A DNA stretch of 64,000 bases from Aedes albopictus (taxonomy: Eukaryota > Arthropoda > Insecta > Diptera > Culicidae): contig NC_085137.1 of assembly GCF_035046485.1 (NCBI RefSeq), forward strand, positions 314,599,164-314,663,163, given 5' to 3'. The position numbers and the translations under genes were made by a program. The stretch's first letter is position 1. Every line of letters starts with the position of its first letter. Under the pieces are notes generated by a model that was not told the origin of the DNA, ran no database searches, and saw nothing but the letters and a program-made list of their open reading frames with translations. Shown here piece after piece: positions 43,431 through 55,436 of this stretch.

Positions 43431-43879
43431 GGAAGAGCTAAGAATATCTCAAGAAGACATAAAGGTAAAACGGGCGAATAAGCGAACTAGGGTGCCTTAA
43501 GGGGGAAAAAATAAAGGGTCTCAGGGAGGATTTTAAATGCGTTCTAGGAGGCATTTCAGTGGGTTGCAAAAGGGGTTTATACGGATTTCATGGTACTTTC
43601 AGGATTCGTTATACACGGTAGGTGTTACTTTACACCCACCGCGATTTTTCGGCAGCCTTACATCCGATTGAGCTCATTTTTTGTGCACTGTTGCGGCATT
43701 TCACAAACTAATTACCATAAAAAAGTACTAAATTGGATTAAAGACAGCAGAGAAATTGCGGTCGGCGTAACGTATAACGAATACTGACATCGGCGTCACG
43801 TATTACTAAATCGCCTTTGAAGGGCAATAAAGTATAGATTTTGATACCGTTTTAGGCGCTGATAAATTTGCTAATGATG
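43431..43879. other. Stretch without gene between two repeat blocks
   Basis: The bias of the minisatellite switches across this stretch, from TTCC-rich before to GGAA-rich after. This suggests an inversion or two arrays in opposite orientation. No gene recognised. Confidence 0.4.
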
Positions 43880-44906
43880 TCACACTCTTTAGACTTATCC
43901 GCAGGATTTCCACGAAGAATTTCCAAAGAAATTTCAGGAGAAATCCTCGAAAGAATTCCGGGTGGAACCTCAAAGGAACTACAGGAGGAATCCCTAGAGA
44001 AACTCTTGGAAGAATCTCTGAAATAACACGTGGAGGAATCCATGAGGGATCTCCTAGACCAACCCCTGCCGGAACTGCCGTGTTAAACCCTGAACTTCTG
44101 CAGGAATTCCTGCAGAAACTACTGAAGAAATCCCTGATTGAAATTTTATAGGAATTCCAGAAAGAATTACAGAAAGAACCCCTTAAGAAATTCCAGGAGG
44201 AATGCCCGAAGAAATTCTAGTAGAGCCTCGAAGGAATCCCAGGCGAAAACCTCGAATGAAATCCAGGAGGAACCCCCAAAATAATTCCAGCGGGAATTTC
44301 CAAATATATTCAAAGAGGAATCGCCAAAAAATTTCTGGGAGGAATCATTGAAAGATATCCAGGTGGAATTCCCGAAATAACGGCTGAGAGAACCCCTGAA
44401 GGAACTCCTGGAGGAGTTCATGGAAAAACTTCTGCAGAAATCTCTCATCCTTGAAGGTATCCGTGAATCCTCCTGGAAATTTCCCTAAAGAACTCCAGGA
44501 GCGATCTCTGAAAGAACTTCTCGAAGAATCCCCTTAGGAATCATGAAAAAACTCCTGGACTAATCCCTCAATAAACTTCTGTAGGAATCACTTATGAATT
44601 TGCTTGAGAAAATCCCTAAATTCTCCTGGAGGTTTCCTTGGATCCTCCTGGAAGAAACTCTGAAGGAACTCTTGGAGAGATCTCTGAAGGAACTTCAGGT
44701 AAAATCCCTCGAGAAATTCGAAAGCAATCTCAGAAGAAACATCTGCCCGAATCCCTGAAACTCTTGGAGAATCCTCTGAAGGAACTCTTGGACTAATCTC
44801 TGTAGGCACTCCTGCAGGAATTCCTCAAGGAACTTCAGAGGGAATTCCTGAAGGAGCTCCTAGACTAATTTCTAAAGCACCTCCTGTAGGAATTCTTGGA
44901 AGTGGA
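43880..44906. repeat. Decayed GGAATTCC-type minisatellite, purine-biased
   Basis: Phrases like GGAATCCCTGAAGGAACTCCTGGAGGA repeat loosely, as in the other blocks, in the opposite orientation to 41290-43430. Confidence 0.68.
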
Positions 44907-45104
44907 GCCTCGTGGCCGTGCGGATAGCGTCACCAAGCGTATAAACGTACCATGCGATGGGGTGAGGGTTCGATTCCCGCTCCGAGTGATGAGACATTTC
45001 GTAAGAAATGTTTCTTTCTCACTGGTGCTCGAAATGTATGTCATCTAGTATTAAGTTTCGTTCAGTCTGTACAGCCTCTGGCTGAAGACGGAGTCCGTGT
45101 TTTT
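44907..45104 (+). mobile_element. tRNA-derived SINE
   Basis: The 5' end GCCTCGTGGCCGTGCGGATA contains an A-box-like TGGCCGTGCGG. About 60 nt later GGGTTCGATTCCC holds a near-perfect B box (GGTTCGATTCC). The tRNA-like head (to about 44986) is followed by a tRNA-unrelated body including CTGGTGCTCGAAATG and CTCTGGCTGAAGACGGAGTC, and a short T run. About 198 bp. It is the SINE layout common in culicine mosquitoes and would be transcribed by RNA polymerase III. No clear TSD was seen in the repetitive surroundings. Confidence 0.78.
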
Positions 45105-45770
45105 AGTAATTATGGAGGAATTCTTTATGGATCTCTGAACCCTATGAAAGAATCTCTTATGGAACTTCTGAAAGAATACCTGAGGGAACTCCTGTTGGAA
45201 TATATGGCAACTTATTTAGGAATCTTTGATGAAACATCTGGAGGCAGCTCTGGTTTCTCCTAGAACTACTAGGAAGATCTCTTAAGAAACTCATGCAGAG
45301 ATCATTGAAGGAACTTATGGAGCAATACCTGAAAGAACTACTATATGGCAGGAGTCCTCTAAGGAAGTCATGGGTTGATCCCTGGAGGAACTTCTGTAGG
45401 AATACCTGAAGGAACTCCTGGAGAAATCCCTAAAGGAAATCCTGAAAGAATCCCCAAATGATTCTTCTTAAGGCAACCCGCAGGAATTCCAAGAGGAATC
45501 CCTGAAGGAGTTCCATGAGGGATCCCAGAGAGAACTCCTGCAGAAATTATTAAAGTGTTTTTTAGAGCAATCTCTGAAGGATATCCTGTGGAAACACTGA
45601 TGGATCTCTAGGAGGCATCTTTGAATCCTCCTGGAAGAATATCCGAAAAAACTTCTGTAGGAATCCCTGAAGAATTTTCTGGAAGATTCCCTGGTGAATC
45701 TCCTGGAGACATCACTAAAGATTCTATCTGAAAGAATCTCTGAAGAAACTTGTGGAGAGATGTGATTGAT
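45105..45770. repeat. Decayed GGAATTCC-type minisatellite, continued
   Basis: Continues the purine-biased repeat that the SINE interrupts. Confidence 0.65.
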
Positions 45771-45948
45771 GAACGATGAATGAAATCCAATGAGAAATGA
45801 AGTTCAGAAGTCTGAATCAGAATCTTTTGCATACTTTGCTGAAACAATAGAAAGAAAAAATAGGCAGTCCCGAGAGCAGACCAATGTTGCAATGGCCAGA
45901 CTTGGTTGTAATAACGTACGTTTCAATTTAAATATCATATAAGGGTAT

Positions 45949-46011
45949 GGTATCAGTAGGTCGGCTCCAGAGGCACGTTGTTCCCCATATGGAAATATGT
46001 GCGCAACAGCA
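45949..46011 (-). mobile_element. 3' end scrap of a Lian-like element
   Basis: The plus strand reads GGTATCAGTAGGTCGGCTCC then AGAGGCACGTTG, matching 19037-19100 (GGTATCAGAAGGCCGGCTCC, AGAGGCACGTTA). It is about 60 bp of the 3' terminus: an extremely 5'-truncated insertion or a remnant. Confidence 0.7.
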
Positions 46012-46032
46012 GGAAAAATATTTTTGTAAAAT

Positions 46033-46251
46033 TAGGGAATCGCGCCAGTTTTGCGGTGGCTTCTATTTTATTCTGTTTCCCGCTATAACTTAGCCAAATT
46101 TAAACCAATTGACTGAATTTTTGGAATGCAGTGAGATAGGTATAGTATCTACCCGTGTACAACATTTCAAGTCAATTGGTTTAAAATTGACTGAGTTATA
46201 GTGGAAAACAGACGAATATAGAAGGCACCGTCCAAGCGGCGCGATACCCTA
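46033..46251. mobile_element. TA-flanked palindromic MITE, TAGGGAATCGCGCC ends
   Basis: TAGGGAATCGCGCCAGTTTT (46033) matches the reverse complement of the right end, TAGGGTATCGCGCCGCTTGG (46251). The arms continue through CTTCTATTTTATTCTGTTTCC or its variant to CTATAACTTAGCCAAATTT. It is 219 bp with TA at each end. The inner arm resembles the MITE at 27399 although the outer ends differ. Confidence 0.8.
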
Positions 46252-48719
46252 TTTGTTTTCTAAAATATTAAAGCGAAGTGACGAAACCTAAATTCAATTA
46301 CAGGATTGGGGTTTCCTGAAAGACTTAACAGAAAATCTCTTGTACGGTAACTGCTGTGGTTTCAAATTCTTTGAGCGCCATCACTCAGCAAATAAGTCAA
46401 CAAGTTTACCCTTGAGTGACAATTGATATTGATTTTTCACGCTTTTCAATTTTCAAGATCATTCACTCGGAACTACTTCTCCCTACGTGAGAGGAAGTAC
46501 ATCAAAATCCCAAGTACTGATAGACATCCACTTTCCCTCGTTGTGATGAAACCAAAACCCCAGCCTTCTGAACGGATTCCATGTGCTATAGGGCTACACG
46601 ACTTGCACGAACCGGAAATCCACGTTGAAAATGTAATTTCCATACCTCCGTATTCCATCACCACCAGTCGAATGTACCTATCTAATACTAACTCCAGGGT
46701 GCCTCTGCAATAGCGAACGTGATTTCATCATAACATCAACGCCATGTCATAGTTGCGATATCCGTGAAGGACGTCCGTTGGTTGTAACACCCACAACCCG
46801 GTCACGAACTCTTTTTTAGATACGGTGTATCCTTTCCAATGTTTTTGACAGGCTATTTTTTGTCTCGGTTCATCCAGTAGGTGGGTTTAAAAAAAGTGAA
46901 AAAAGGACCTGTCTTATATTACATTATGTTGGGGCTTTTACAAAGATAGGCATTTGAAGGTCGAATTTCATTGCTCATTTGATCCGCGTTTCATGTAGAC
47001 ATTTAATAGAATGCGACAGGAGAATCCAAATTTTCCAACCCATAAACCTTAACGTTCTTTCAGCACAACAATTTAAAACCTATGCAAAGAAACGCTACAA
47101 GCACCCCATAGGATCAGATGTTCACCCCTTTTTGATGTCACAGCTTCCTTTCGTTGAGCAAATAGCTACATTTGTGTACTTATTTTATTAGGCAGCCCAG
47201 TCAGAACCCCTCTCTGGGAGGTTTTATTGCGCTGGGAAAGAAACTAAGGCACGTCCAAGGATCCGTGTCCTTTTCGTAAGTTAGATCCAGCGGTTGTCAA
47301 CCTCACTGGTAACGAAAGACTTAGTTAGTGTCAAGCATGTTAATAGTGTAATCAAAGGAACTGTTTATACATTCTGTATTCTGTTTAGTGTGTAAAGTCG
47401 GATATTCAAATTTTACCTCCTGATATAAAACTTTTTAGAGGCCAATGAGGTGCTTCAAGATTTAAACTCACTTAGTGCTAAAAATGCATTTCCGCTGCAC
47501 CAAATGAGCCAAAGGAATTTGATGTTTTAATCGACAACAAAACTTGGGAATCAGACTGCATCATGATGCTACTAAGTTTGAAACCTCTGATGCTAAATAA
47601 AAAAAAAAAATCCTTAAAGTTGCAGTACGATTCGTGAATCGTGAAATTAACTTGATTATTTTGCCATTCGCACCCAACCCTTCTTGATGGGATGCCTTTT
47701 CGCGAGGGTGCTGCTGTTGCTGTACTTCGCCAAAAAGGGAACGGATGCTCTGCTGTCATAAATTTGATGACGGTGGCATGTAGTAAAATGTGCAATTCGC
47801 AATGTGTGTTTGATGGTAGTCCGCAAACCCAATGTTGCTCCGTTTTCCTAACTATAACTGCTCGGTTCCTCCACTTCATTCGATGCAATTCTACCCGGAT
47901 CAAGAAAGCTTAACTATCGCAATGTGTGTTCCAATTGTGTCTGTACATTACCGTTAACATCCGACGTTGACGGCATTAATTTTATCGACAGCATGTTGAT
48001 TCTGCGGTGTAAAACCACAATGAAAAGACTTCTATTACCGAGCATTAATCAGAATGACGTTTTCTTTCCCTTTTCAGGTAATGGAAGTCAACGAAAACTT
48101 GCAGTCTGACAAGGTAATAATAGCAGAATACCTGAGCCACATCCAGAAGCCCAAAATTGAATCACCGTCGAATATTTAAATTGCACGGTTCGATGAATGA
48201 ATACATAAACGGACTCAAAAATGGCAAATGCTCCAACTCGACGATGACGATTCACACGGGACGCTCAATTTCCATCCGAAATTCCATTCAAAATGAGCTA
48301 CCATATCTTCCTGACATTTAGGTATCTCTGCACAACACCCTACCGTTTGAAGGGTTCATGTAGAAACGTAATTCGAAGTTTGTGCCTGTGTTTGTCAAAC
48401 CATGACTAGCATTTAGCCGAATATGACTTTTGTGGCTCATCAATAATAGCAATTACGCCTTAACCAATGTATTTTATGCAATGTCCAGTGACGAGTTCTT
48501 CGTTAGAAACGAAATTAACCCACTTTGTAAGTCTTCACATGAATTACATGAGTTACACTAAAACATATTTTGATGTAGGTTAGTTTAATGCACTTATGAT
48601 AAATCCACGTTTTATATGCCCTGCAAAAAACAGGGCTAGCCTAGGGGGTAGCCATTCAGAAACAATATTGTTCGTAAGAAAATGTAATATTGACGGTAAC
48701 TATGACAACGGCGGTCAAG
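46252..48719. other. Stretch without a recognised gene
   Basis: Several open frames of 60-141 codons (for example 47478-47903 minus and 46423-46713 plus) have no motif I recognise and overlap one another. TTCCCTTTTCAG before GTAATGG (48069) looks like a 3' splice site but no exon could be assembled. It could be intron of an undetected host gene. Confidence 0.45.
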
Positions 48720-49142
48720 GGTCGATTAGGGTGGAGAGCAAAGGGAGGTTGAAGAGGCGTTTCCAGGGGGGGATACAGCGGGGTACAAGGAAATCTCGAG
48801 GCGTTTCAATGAGGTTTCAGGGTTCTCTCAGGGGGTCGTTTCAGGAAGTTTCTGAGGGTTTTTTTTTAGTTTCGGAAGTTTCCCTCCCCGCTATTGGGGA
48901 AATTATGCCACTGCGTCCAATAAGCTGAACTTTTGTGGTGGCGTCAAGGAGGGTTTCGGATAGTCTAAGAAGTTGTGTAACATAGGACCCGTGGGAGTTT
49001 TGGGGGGATCCGAGGCATTTCAGGAAGCTTCAGAGAACTTTTGGTAAATTTAGAGGCGTTACAGGTGCGTTTTCCATTCGAAATGCCCCTGAAACCTCTC
49101 AGATTTAAGGATGTTCCTGACACCCCCTGAAACGACCCTGAC
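48720..49142. repeat. Decayed G-rich minisatellite-like repeat
   Basis: Phrases such as GAGGCGTTTCAATGAGGTTTC and CCCCTGAAACGACCCTGACATG repeat loosely. The same style resumes at 57255-57740 on the other side of the RTE element, so the RTE split one block. Confidence 0.55.
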
Positions 49143-49151
49143 ATGAAATGC
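49143..49151. repeat. 9-bp TSD of the RTE element, left copy
   Basis: ATGAAATGC, repeated at 57246-57254. Both lie within the same repeat type, which supports a true target duplication, but at 9 bp chance is not excluded. Confidence 0.6.
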
Positions 49152-49229
49152 AGGGTCGGTTGGGACGTTAAACAGAACTGGCACGATGACCTTCCGGCAA
49201 GACAGGAGTGTTGGCGTAGGCCCAATAAG

Positions 49230-49391
49230 CAGGGCCGGATCTAACATTTTAGGGGCCTCCACACAAACCAATTTTGGTTCAAATACTGCTCAAAAACAAA
49301 GAAAAACTGTATTACTCATCGCATTTGTACCTCCGAGAGGCCTTCACAACTGCTCGGGCCCCGGGCCCCCATAATCCTTAATCCAGGCCTG
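49230..49391. mobile_element. hAT-type MITE, 162 bp, TSD CCAATAAG
   Basis: The ends are CAGGGCCGGATCTAAC and, in reverse complement, CAGGCCTGGATTAAGG. CCAATAAG flanks it on both sides (49222-49229 and 49392-49399). CAG-starting imperfect TIRs plus an 8-bp TSD are the hAT signature. It contains GGGCCCCGGGCCC near the right end and carries no gene. Confidence 0.85.
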
Positions 49392-49500
49392 CCAATAAGC
49401 CACCCGTAAAAATCCCCATTGCGAATAACATAGGAGAAGGACTCGATACAATCGGCAAAGACCCACGTGACGAAATAAGGACTACGATTGGAAACTTGAA

Positions 49501-49568
49501 ACATGGAATTGCAAGTCATTAGGTTTCGCAGGATATAACAGGATAATTTACAACGAAGTACATCCCCG
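49501..49568 (+). pseudogene. RTE protein, N-terminal fragment before the hAT insertion
   Basis: Read in frame from TGG at 49504, the segment encodes WNCKSLGFAGYNRIIYNEVH, continuing in phase at 52878 after the hAT element and one copy of its TSD. It is the start of the AP-like endonuclease of the RTE protein. Upstream sequence (49400-49500) is the RTE leader or extreme N-terminus. Confidence 0.75.
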
Positions 49569-50099
49569 CAGAGCCGTAGCGTGCGGTTGGCCAGGTTGGC
49601 CCCCGCCAAAGGCGCCAGCTTCAGAGGGGCGCCGAAAAGGCCTAAGGCTAGAAGAAAACAGAATGATGCTATTGTTTTCTTGAATGTTATCAAGATTTAA
49701 TTATTAATAGTATCTAAGATCGATCATGTGTTTATCGTTCTTCCGTATTCTCAAGAATTTAGATTACTCTAGATGATTTTGGGAATTTGCTTTTATGTTT
49801 CGAGAAGCTATTTTAGTTTTCTAATCAGCAAAACAAAATCAATAAGCTTTTGAAAGTCTAGTAAAACTTTCTTTCTAAAAAATCCTAAACATTCTTACTG
49901 GAAAATGTCTTGAGGTTACGTCCGAGGATTTTCTTCGCATTTATTGAAATATTTCGCAGACGATGCTCTTTAAGTTCATCCATTTTTTATTTCCAGAAAT
50001 TGTTTCTTTGAGTTTGAACTCTTGCGAATCTTGCAGAAACCTTTCAGGTTGCTTTCACCCAAAAAACTACCAGTGAGTTTTTTTTTTTTAATTTTTATT

Positions 50100-51010
50100 C
50101 CCCCAAAACAAAATTAGTGTTCTAGGAATTCCTTCATAAATACCACCAGGTATTTCTTTGGAACTTTTTACTGGGTTTCCTTCAGAAAATCTTTCAAAAA
50201 TTTTTTCAGAAAATTATCAAGAGATTTCTGTGAAAAATTGTCTAAGAATTCCTCCAGAAATTCTCTCAGAAACTCCTGTAGGGATTTTTTAAAATAATTT
50301 TTAAATCATTATCTCTTCTGGAGGGTTTTCTTGAAATATCTTGAAGAAATTTCTAATTTCCTTTAGAAATTCTCTAGGGAGGGCTACAGGAAGTTATCCA
50401 AGAGTTTATTCAGAAATTAGTCAAAGGATTCCTCACGATATTTTTTTTTTCAATATCTACAGCGTTCCAAAACTTTCTTTGAAATTCATATAGTGATTCC
50501 TACAAAAAATATCTTTAGGAAACTCTTCAATAGCTTTTGGCAGTAATTCCTCCATTGATTCCCATGGAAAATCCTGCAGACATTCCGTAAGAAATCCGAA
50601 GAACTTGTCATGAAAATTCTACCAGTGATTTTTTTTAGAAATCTTCTATGGAATTCTTCAGAAATTCGACCGAAGTTTCCTTCAGAAAATCATCTATAGA
50701 TTTCTTAGAAAAAAAAAGAAATCTATCACATCGATCAGAAATTATACCATTGACACCTTCTGAAACTGTTCCATGTTCACAAGGGATTGCTCCATATATT
50801 TCTGGTAGAATTCTGGTAGACAACTTTTCATTAATTTCCTTATCAACTACTCCAGAAAATCATAAATTTGGAATTTATTCAAAAATTTCTCCAGGTATTC
50901 CGTTTGAAAATCTGCCATTGATTTCAAGCCTTCCAGGGATTTTTTCAGAACTTTATCCTGGGATTTCTTTATAAAATCTTCTAGGGATTTTTTCTAAAAT
51001 CCCCCAAGGG
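50100..51010. repeat. Decayed GGAATTCC-type repeat inside the hAT element
   Basis: Phrases such as AATTCCTCCAGAAATTCTCTCAGAAACTCC recur irregularly. Its presence inside a mobile element gives a route by which the minisatellite could be dispersed. Confidence 0.6.
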
Positions 51011-51347
51011 CTCCTTTTTTTTTGTAAAACCTTATATTTAGTCTAGTTTAGTTGTTAACATTCAAATAAAATGCAAAATTATCTAATCCTATTCCATTGA
51101 CTGATGTATCAACTAAGTATGTGAAGAATAATCCAAGTGTTGTTATAATGAACTGTTTCGAGTTACGGTTGATATTTCTTACAGCAAAATAAATGAAGTC
51201 TTTTGGTTCTAACCTAGATACTCCTTAAGAAATCTTTTTAGTTTTCTTTCAGAAATTCTTCCAGAAAGTGGTTCTTTACAAATTCTAACATTTCATCAAG
51301 TATTTCTTCACGAACTACTCCTGCAATTCCTGTTAGAGTTAGTCCAT

Positions 51348-52102
51348 GGGTAATTTTCGCTGACACCGGCCCACTATTTACACCTTGTCTTCAAAAATGT
51401 TTAAAGTGCCGATTTTCTGAAAGCCCTCGCTAAAAAAGTAAGAAAAATGCATTTGGTTACTCAAATTGATGGACCCCCCGTTAGTTAGAGCAACAAAAAT
51501 TTTCGCAGACCCCTCGATTTTGGTCAAATGGTGGCTCACTTAATCCGTTATAACTCGAAAGATTCTCAGAAAACCACCTCAAAACAAATTGTTGTTGAAA
51601 AGAGAAAAGATAAAGCTACTATTTAAAATAATAAAAAGTTGGGTCGGCCATATTGATTTTGGCATCTCTAATTTTTTTATATGTTATGTATAAATGTCTC
51701 AGCTTTCAATTGATGCAAAAATTTTGAAAATCGGTGGTTGCCCTCATGGTGAAATAAATGTTTTGGTATAAAAATCCAAGATGGCGGCCAAAATCAATAT
51801 GGCCGACCCAACTTTTTATGATTGTGAGTAGTAGCTCTACCTTTCCTCTTTTCAACAACAATTCGTTTTGTGGTGGTTTTCTGAGAAACTTTCGAGTTAT
51901 AACGGTTTAAATGAGCCACCATTTGACCAAAATCGAGGGGTCTGCGAAAATTGTTGTTGCTCTAACTAACGGGGGGTCCATCAATTTGAGTAACCAAATG
52001 CATTTTTCTTACTTTTTTAGCGAGGGCTTTCAGAAAATCGGCACCTTAAACATTTTTGAAGACAAGGTGTAAATAGTGGGCCGGTCTCAGCGAGAATTAC
52101 CC
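51348..52102. mobile_element. Foldback element, 755 bp, CCAT repeats at the ends
   Basis: GGGTAATTTTCGCTGACACC (51348) matches the reverse complement of the right end, GGGTAATTCTCGCTGAGACC (52102). Complementarity continues for over 300 bp through CGGCCCACTATTTACACC, GATGGACCCCCCGTTAGTTA and AAAGTTGGGTCGGCCATATT. CCAT lies outside both ends (51344-51347 and 52103-52106), a possible 4-bp TSD. It is inserted in minisatellite-type sequence inside the hAT element. No coding capacity. Confidence 0.85.
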
Positions 52103-52869
52103 CCATATATTCCATTGGATATTCTTGCTGAAATTTGTCCCGGATTTTCATCAGGAATTCCTCCAGATATTTCTGCAGGAATTCCTCCAAAAATTCTAGC
52201 ATAATTTATTCCAGTGATTCCAGTGGGAATTCTTCCAGAGATTTTAACAAAAAACTGATGTAGAGACTCCTTCAGAAATTCCCCCTGGTATTCAACCATG
52301 TCCATGGTTCGTCTAATGATAACTGTACATTTTCTTACAGATATTCTAATAAATGTTTTAATAAAACTTCAGAAAACATCTTTGGTAAAGTTATTGGAAT
52401 ATTCTGGTGGAATCAATTCAACAAATCGCCAAAAGGTGATAAAATAGATTGTTTGAGGGTTCCTGAAAACCCTTAAAACTCAATTAAGTATTTTTGAGAA
52501 CAAAATTCAGTTGAACAAAAAAATTAGAAACAATTTTTTTAAAAAACCCATTTCTTTTGTTTACAAGATTTCCTGAAGAAAATTATGCATCATTTAAATT
52601 ATAAATCTGAAATGTTCGTACTTATACCCATATAAGAAAAATAAATTTTGGATAATTTTGAAATAACTTCCTTTGAAATTCCTAAAAAAGTACACGAAAT
52701 AAAAGCATTATAAAAAAATTAAAAAAATCGAGGGGAATTTGTTTCTTGAATACACTAGAGTACAACTGTGAATAAAATTAATAATAAAACACTTTAGCAA
52801 ATTAACAATATCGTGGGGCGCCAACCTGGATGCTTGCCAAGGGCGCTATGGGACCACGCTACGGCTCTG

Positions 52870-55436
52870 CATCCCCGCAACTTCAACATCGTGGCGTTGC
52901 AGGAACTTTGTTGTGCTGGACAGAAAGTGTGGAAAAGCGGGCATCGAGCGGCTACCTTCTACCAAAGCTGTGGCACCAACAATGAACTGAGAACAGGATT
53001 TATAGTGTTGGGCAAGATGCGACAACGTGTGATCGGGTGGCAGCCGATCAACGCAAGGATGTGCATGTTGAGAGTTAAGGGCCGTTTCTTCAACTATAGC
53101 ATCATCAACGTCCACTGCCCACACGAAGGGACACCCGATTACGAGAAAGAAGCGTTCTACGCGCAGTTAGAGCAAACATACTATGCTTGCTCGCCGCGTA
53201 ACGTGAAAATCGTTGTCGGTGACGGTGACATGAACGCGCAGGTAGGAAGGGAGGGAATGTACAGACCGGTAATCGGGCGAAACAGCCTGCACGCCGTATC
53301 GAATGATAACGGCCAGCGATGCGTAAACTTCCCGTGGTATGGTTGTCCGAAGCACCTTCTTTCCCCGCAAAGATATCCACAAAGCCACCTGGATATCACC
53401 CGACCATCAAACAGAAAACCAAATCGACCACGTTCTAATCGACGGTAAATTCTTCTCGGATATAACCGATGTTCGCACATACCGCAGTGCGAATATATGT
53501 AGATTCGGATCACTACTTAGTCGCTGTATGCATGCGCTCAAAAGAAGTGGCCCAAGACTACGCGACTAGCAGTTAGCAGTGGCCCTACCAACGGAAGAGC
53601 AGCTTGGCGCAGCTACACTTAGAGATGGCTGGAGGGACATCCGATCCGCCATAGGTAGTACCTCGGCTACAGCTTTAGGCTTCGCGACTCCGAATCACAG
53701 AAACGACTGGTATAGTGGTATGACGCCGAATGTGAACAGTTGAAAAACGAGAAGAATGCAGCATGGGTGAGAATGCTGCAACACCGTACGAGAGCGAATG
53801 AGGCACGTTACAAACAGGCGAGGAACAGACTGAACTCAGTCTACGGGATGAAGAAGCGCCAGCAGGAAGAACGAGATCGCGAAGCGATGGAAGAGTTGTA
53901 CCGCGCTAAGGACACACGTAAGTTCTACGAGAAGCTGAACCGCTCGCGCAGAGGCTTTGTGCCGAGATAATCACGGGAATATTCTCACGAGCGAGCGTGA
54001 GGTGGTCGAGAGGTGGCGGCAGCATTACGATGAGCACCTCAATGGCGACGTTGCAAGTACCGAAGGTGGCGTGGTAACAGATCTAGGAGTATGTGCACAG
54101 GACGAAAGACTTCCGGACTCTGACCTCCAAGAGATTGAAGAGGAAGTTGGCCGGTTGAAAAACAACATATCCGCTGGAGCAGATCAACTACCAAGCAAGT
54201 TACTGAAACACGGTGGAGAAGCACTGGTGAGACACTGGGTCATTACCAAGATTTGGGAGGAGGAAGTATTACCGGAGGGGTGGATGGAAGGTATCCTGTG
54301 TCCCATCTACAAAAAGGGCGACAAGGTGGACTGCGGGAACTATCGCGCGATCACACTATTGAGCGCTGCCTACAGGATACTCTCTCAAATTTTATGCCGC
54401 CGTCTATCACCAATTGCAAGAGAGTTCGTGAGACAATATCAGGCTGGATTCATAGGTGAACGCGCTACAACGGACCAGATGTTCGCCATCCGCCAGGTGT
54501 GGCAGAAATGCTGCGAATACAACGTACCCACACATCACTTGTTCATCGATTTCATTCGGCGTATGATACAATCGATCGAGAACAGCTATGGCAGATTATG
54601 CACGAATATGGATTCCCGGATAAACTGATAGATTAATCAAGGCGACGATGGATCAAGTGATGTACGTAGTTCGAGTATCAGGAACACTCTCGAGTCCCTT
54701 CGAATCTCGCAGAGGGTTCATCATTGCGTTAGGAGAGCGAGGAAAAACACGAGTGGAACGATTTTCAGCGAAGTCCGTTCAGCTGCTTGGTTTCGTTGAT
54801 GATATTGATATTATAGCTCGTAAATTTGAGACGATGGCGGAAACGTACATCCGACTGAAGAGTGAAGCCAGACGAATCGGATTAGTCATTAATGTGTCGA
54901 AGACAAAGTACATGATTGCAAAGAGGAATCACCGCGCCCACCACCGCGAATTTATATCGACGATGATGAAATCGAGGCGGTTGAAGAATTCGTGTATTTG
55001 GGCTCACTGGTGACCGCCGACAACGACACCAGCAGAGAAATTCAGAGGCGCATTGTAGCAGGAAATCGTGCTTACTTGAACTCCGCATAACTCTACGATC
55101 GAATAAAGTTCGCCGTAACACGAAGTTAACTATCTACAAAACGTTGATTAGACTGGTAGTCCTCTATGGGCACGAAACATGGACCCTACGTGCAGAGGAT
55201 CAACGCGCCCTTGGAGTTTTCGAACGGAAGGTGTTGTGTACCATCTACGGCGGAGTGCGGATGGCAGACGGGGCTTGTGGAAGGCGAATGAACCACGAGC
55301 TGCATGAGCTGCTAAGAGAACCAACCATCGTCCACACCGCGAAAATCAGGAGGCTACGGTGGGCGGGTCACCGTGTCAAGTCATCAGGATGTTGGATAAC
55401 AACCCGACTAAAATGGTTCTCGAGAGTCATCCGACC
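52870..55436 (+). pseudogene. RTE (JAM1-like) endonuclease-reverse transcriptase, main part
   Basis: The first frame (to 53448) carries the AP-like endonuclease: FNIVALQELC, INVHCPHEGTPDYEKEAFYA and DMNAQVGREGM. After a frameshift the second frame (53339-53569) has the rest of that domain, NQIDHVLIDGKFFSDITDVR. Further segments (53740-53970, 53957-54628, 54648-55013, 55144-55455) supply a linker and reverse transcriptase motifs: GNYRAITLLSAAYRILSQIL, QAGFIGERATTDQMF, HLFIDF, GFVDDIDII (the YADD box) and NVSKTKYM. The thumb-like C-terminal region typical of RTE follows, LYGHETWTLRAEDQRALGVF and LRREPTIVH-like sequence. At least four frameshifts or stops show it is dead. No RNase H, as expected for RTE. 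Confidence 0.87.

Larger units (their letters stand above)
49569..52869. mobile_element. hAT-type element, 3.3 kb, TSD CATCCCCG, no transposase
   Basis: The left end CAGAGCCGTAGCGTGCGGTT and the right end in reverse complement, CAGAGCCGTAGCGTGGTCCC, share the first 15 bases and further blocks (GGTTGGC, GGCGCC). CATCCCCG is found on both sides (49561-49568 and 52870-52877). The interior contains decayed minisatellite (50100-51010, 52103-52310) and a foldback element at 51348-52102, with no transposase frame. It is non-autonomous, and it interrupts the RTE endonuclease domain. Confidence 0.88.

Noticed and set aside
44990..45263. 103-codon frame across the SINE
   Set aside because: It runs through the SINE body into minisatellite and is not a gene.
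46423..47913. Frames of 73-141 codons on both strands
   Set aside because: No motif and mutual overlap. Length is within chance for this amount of DNA.
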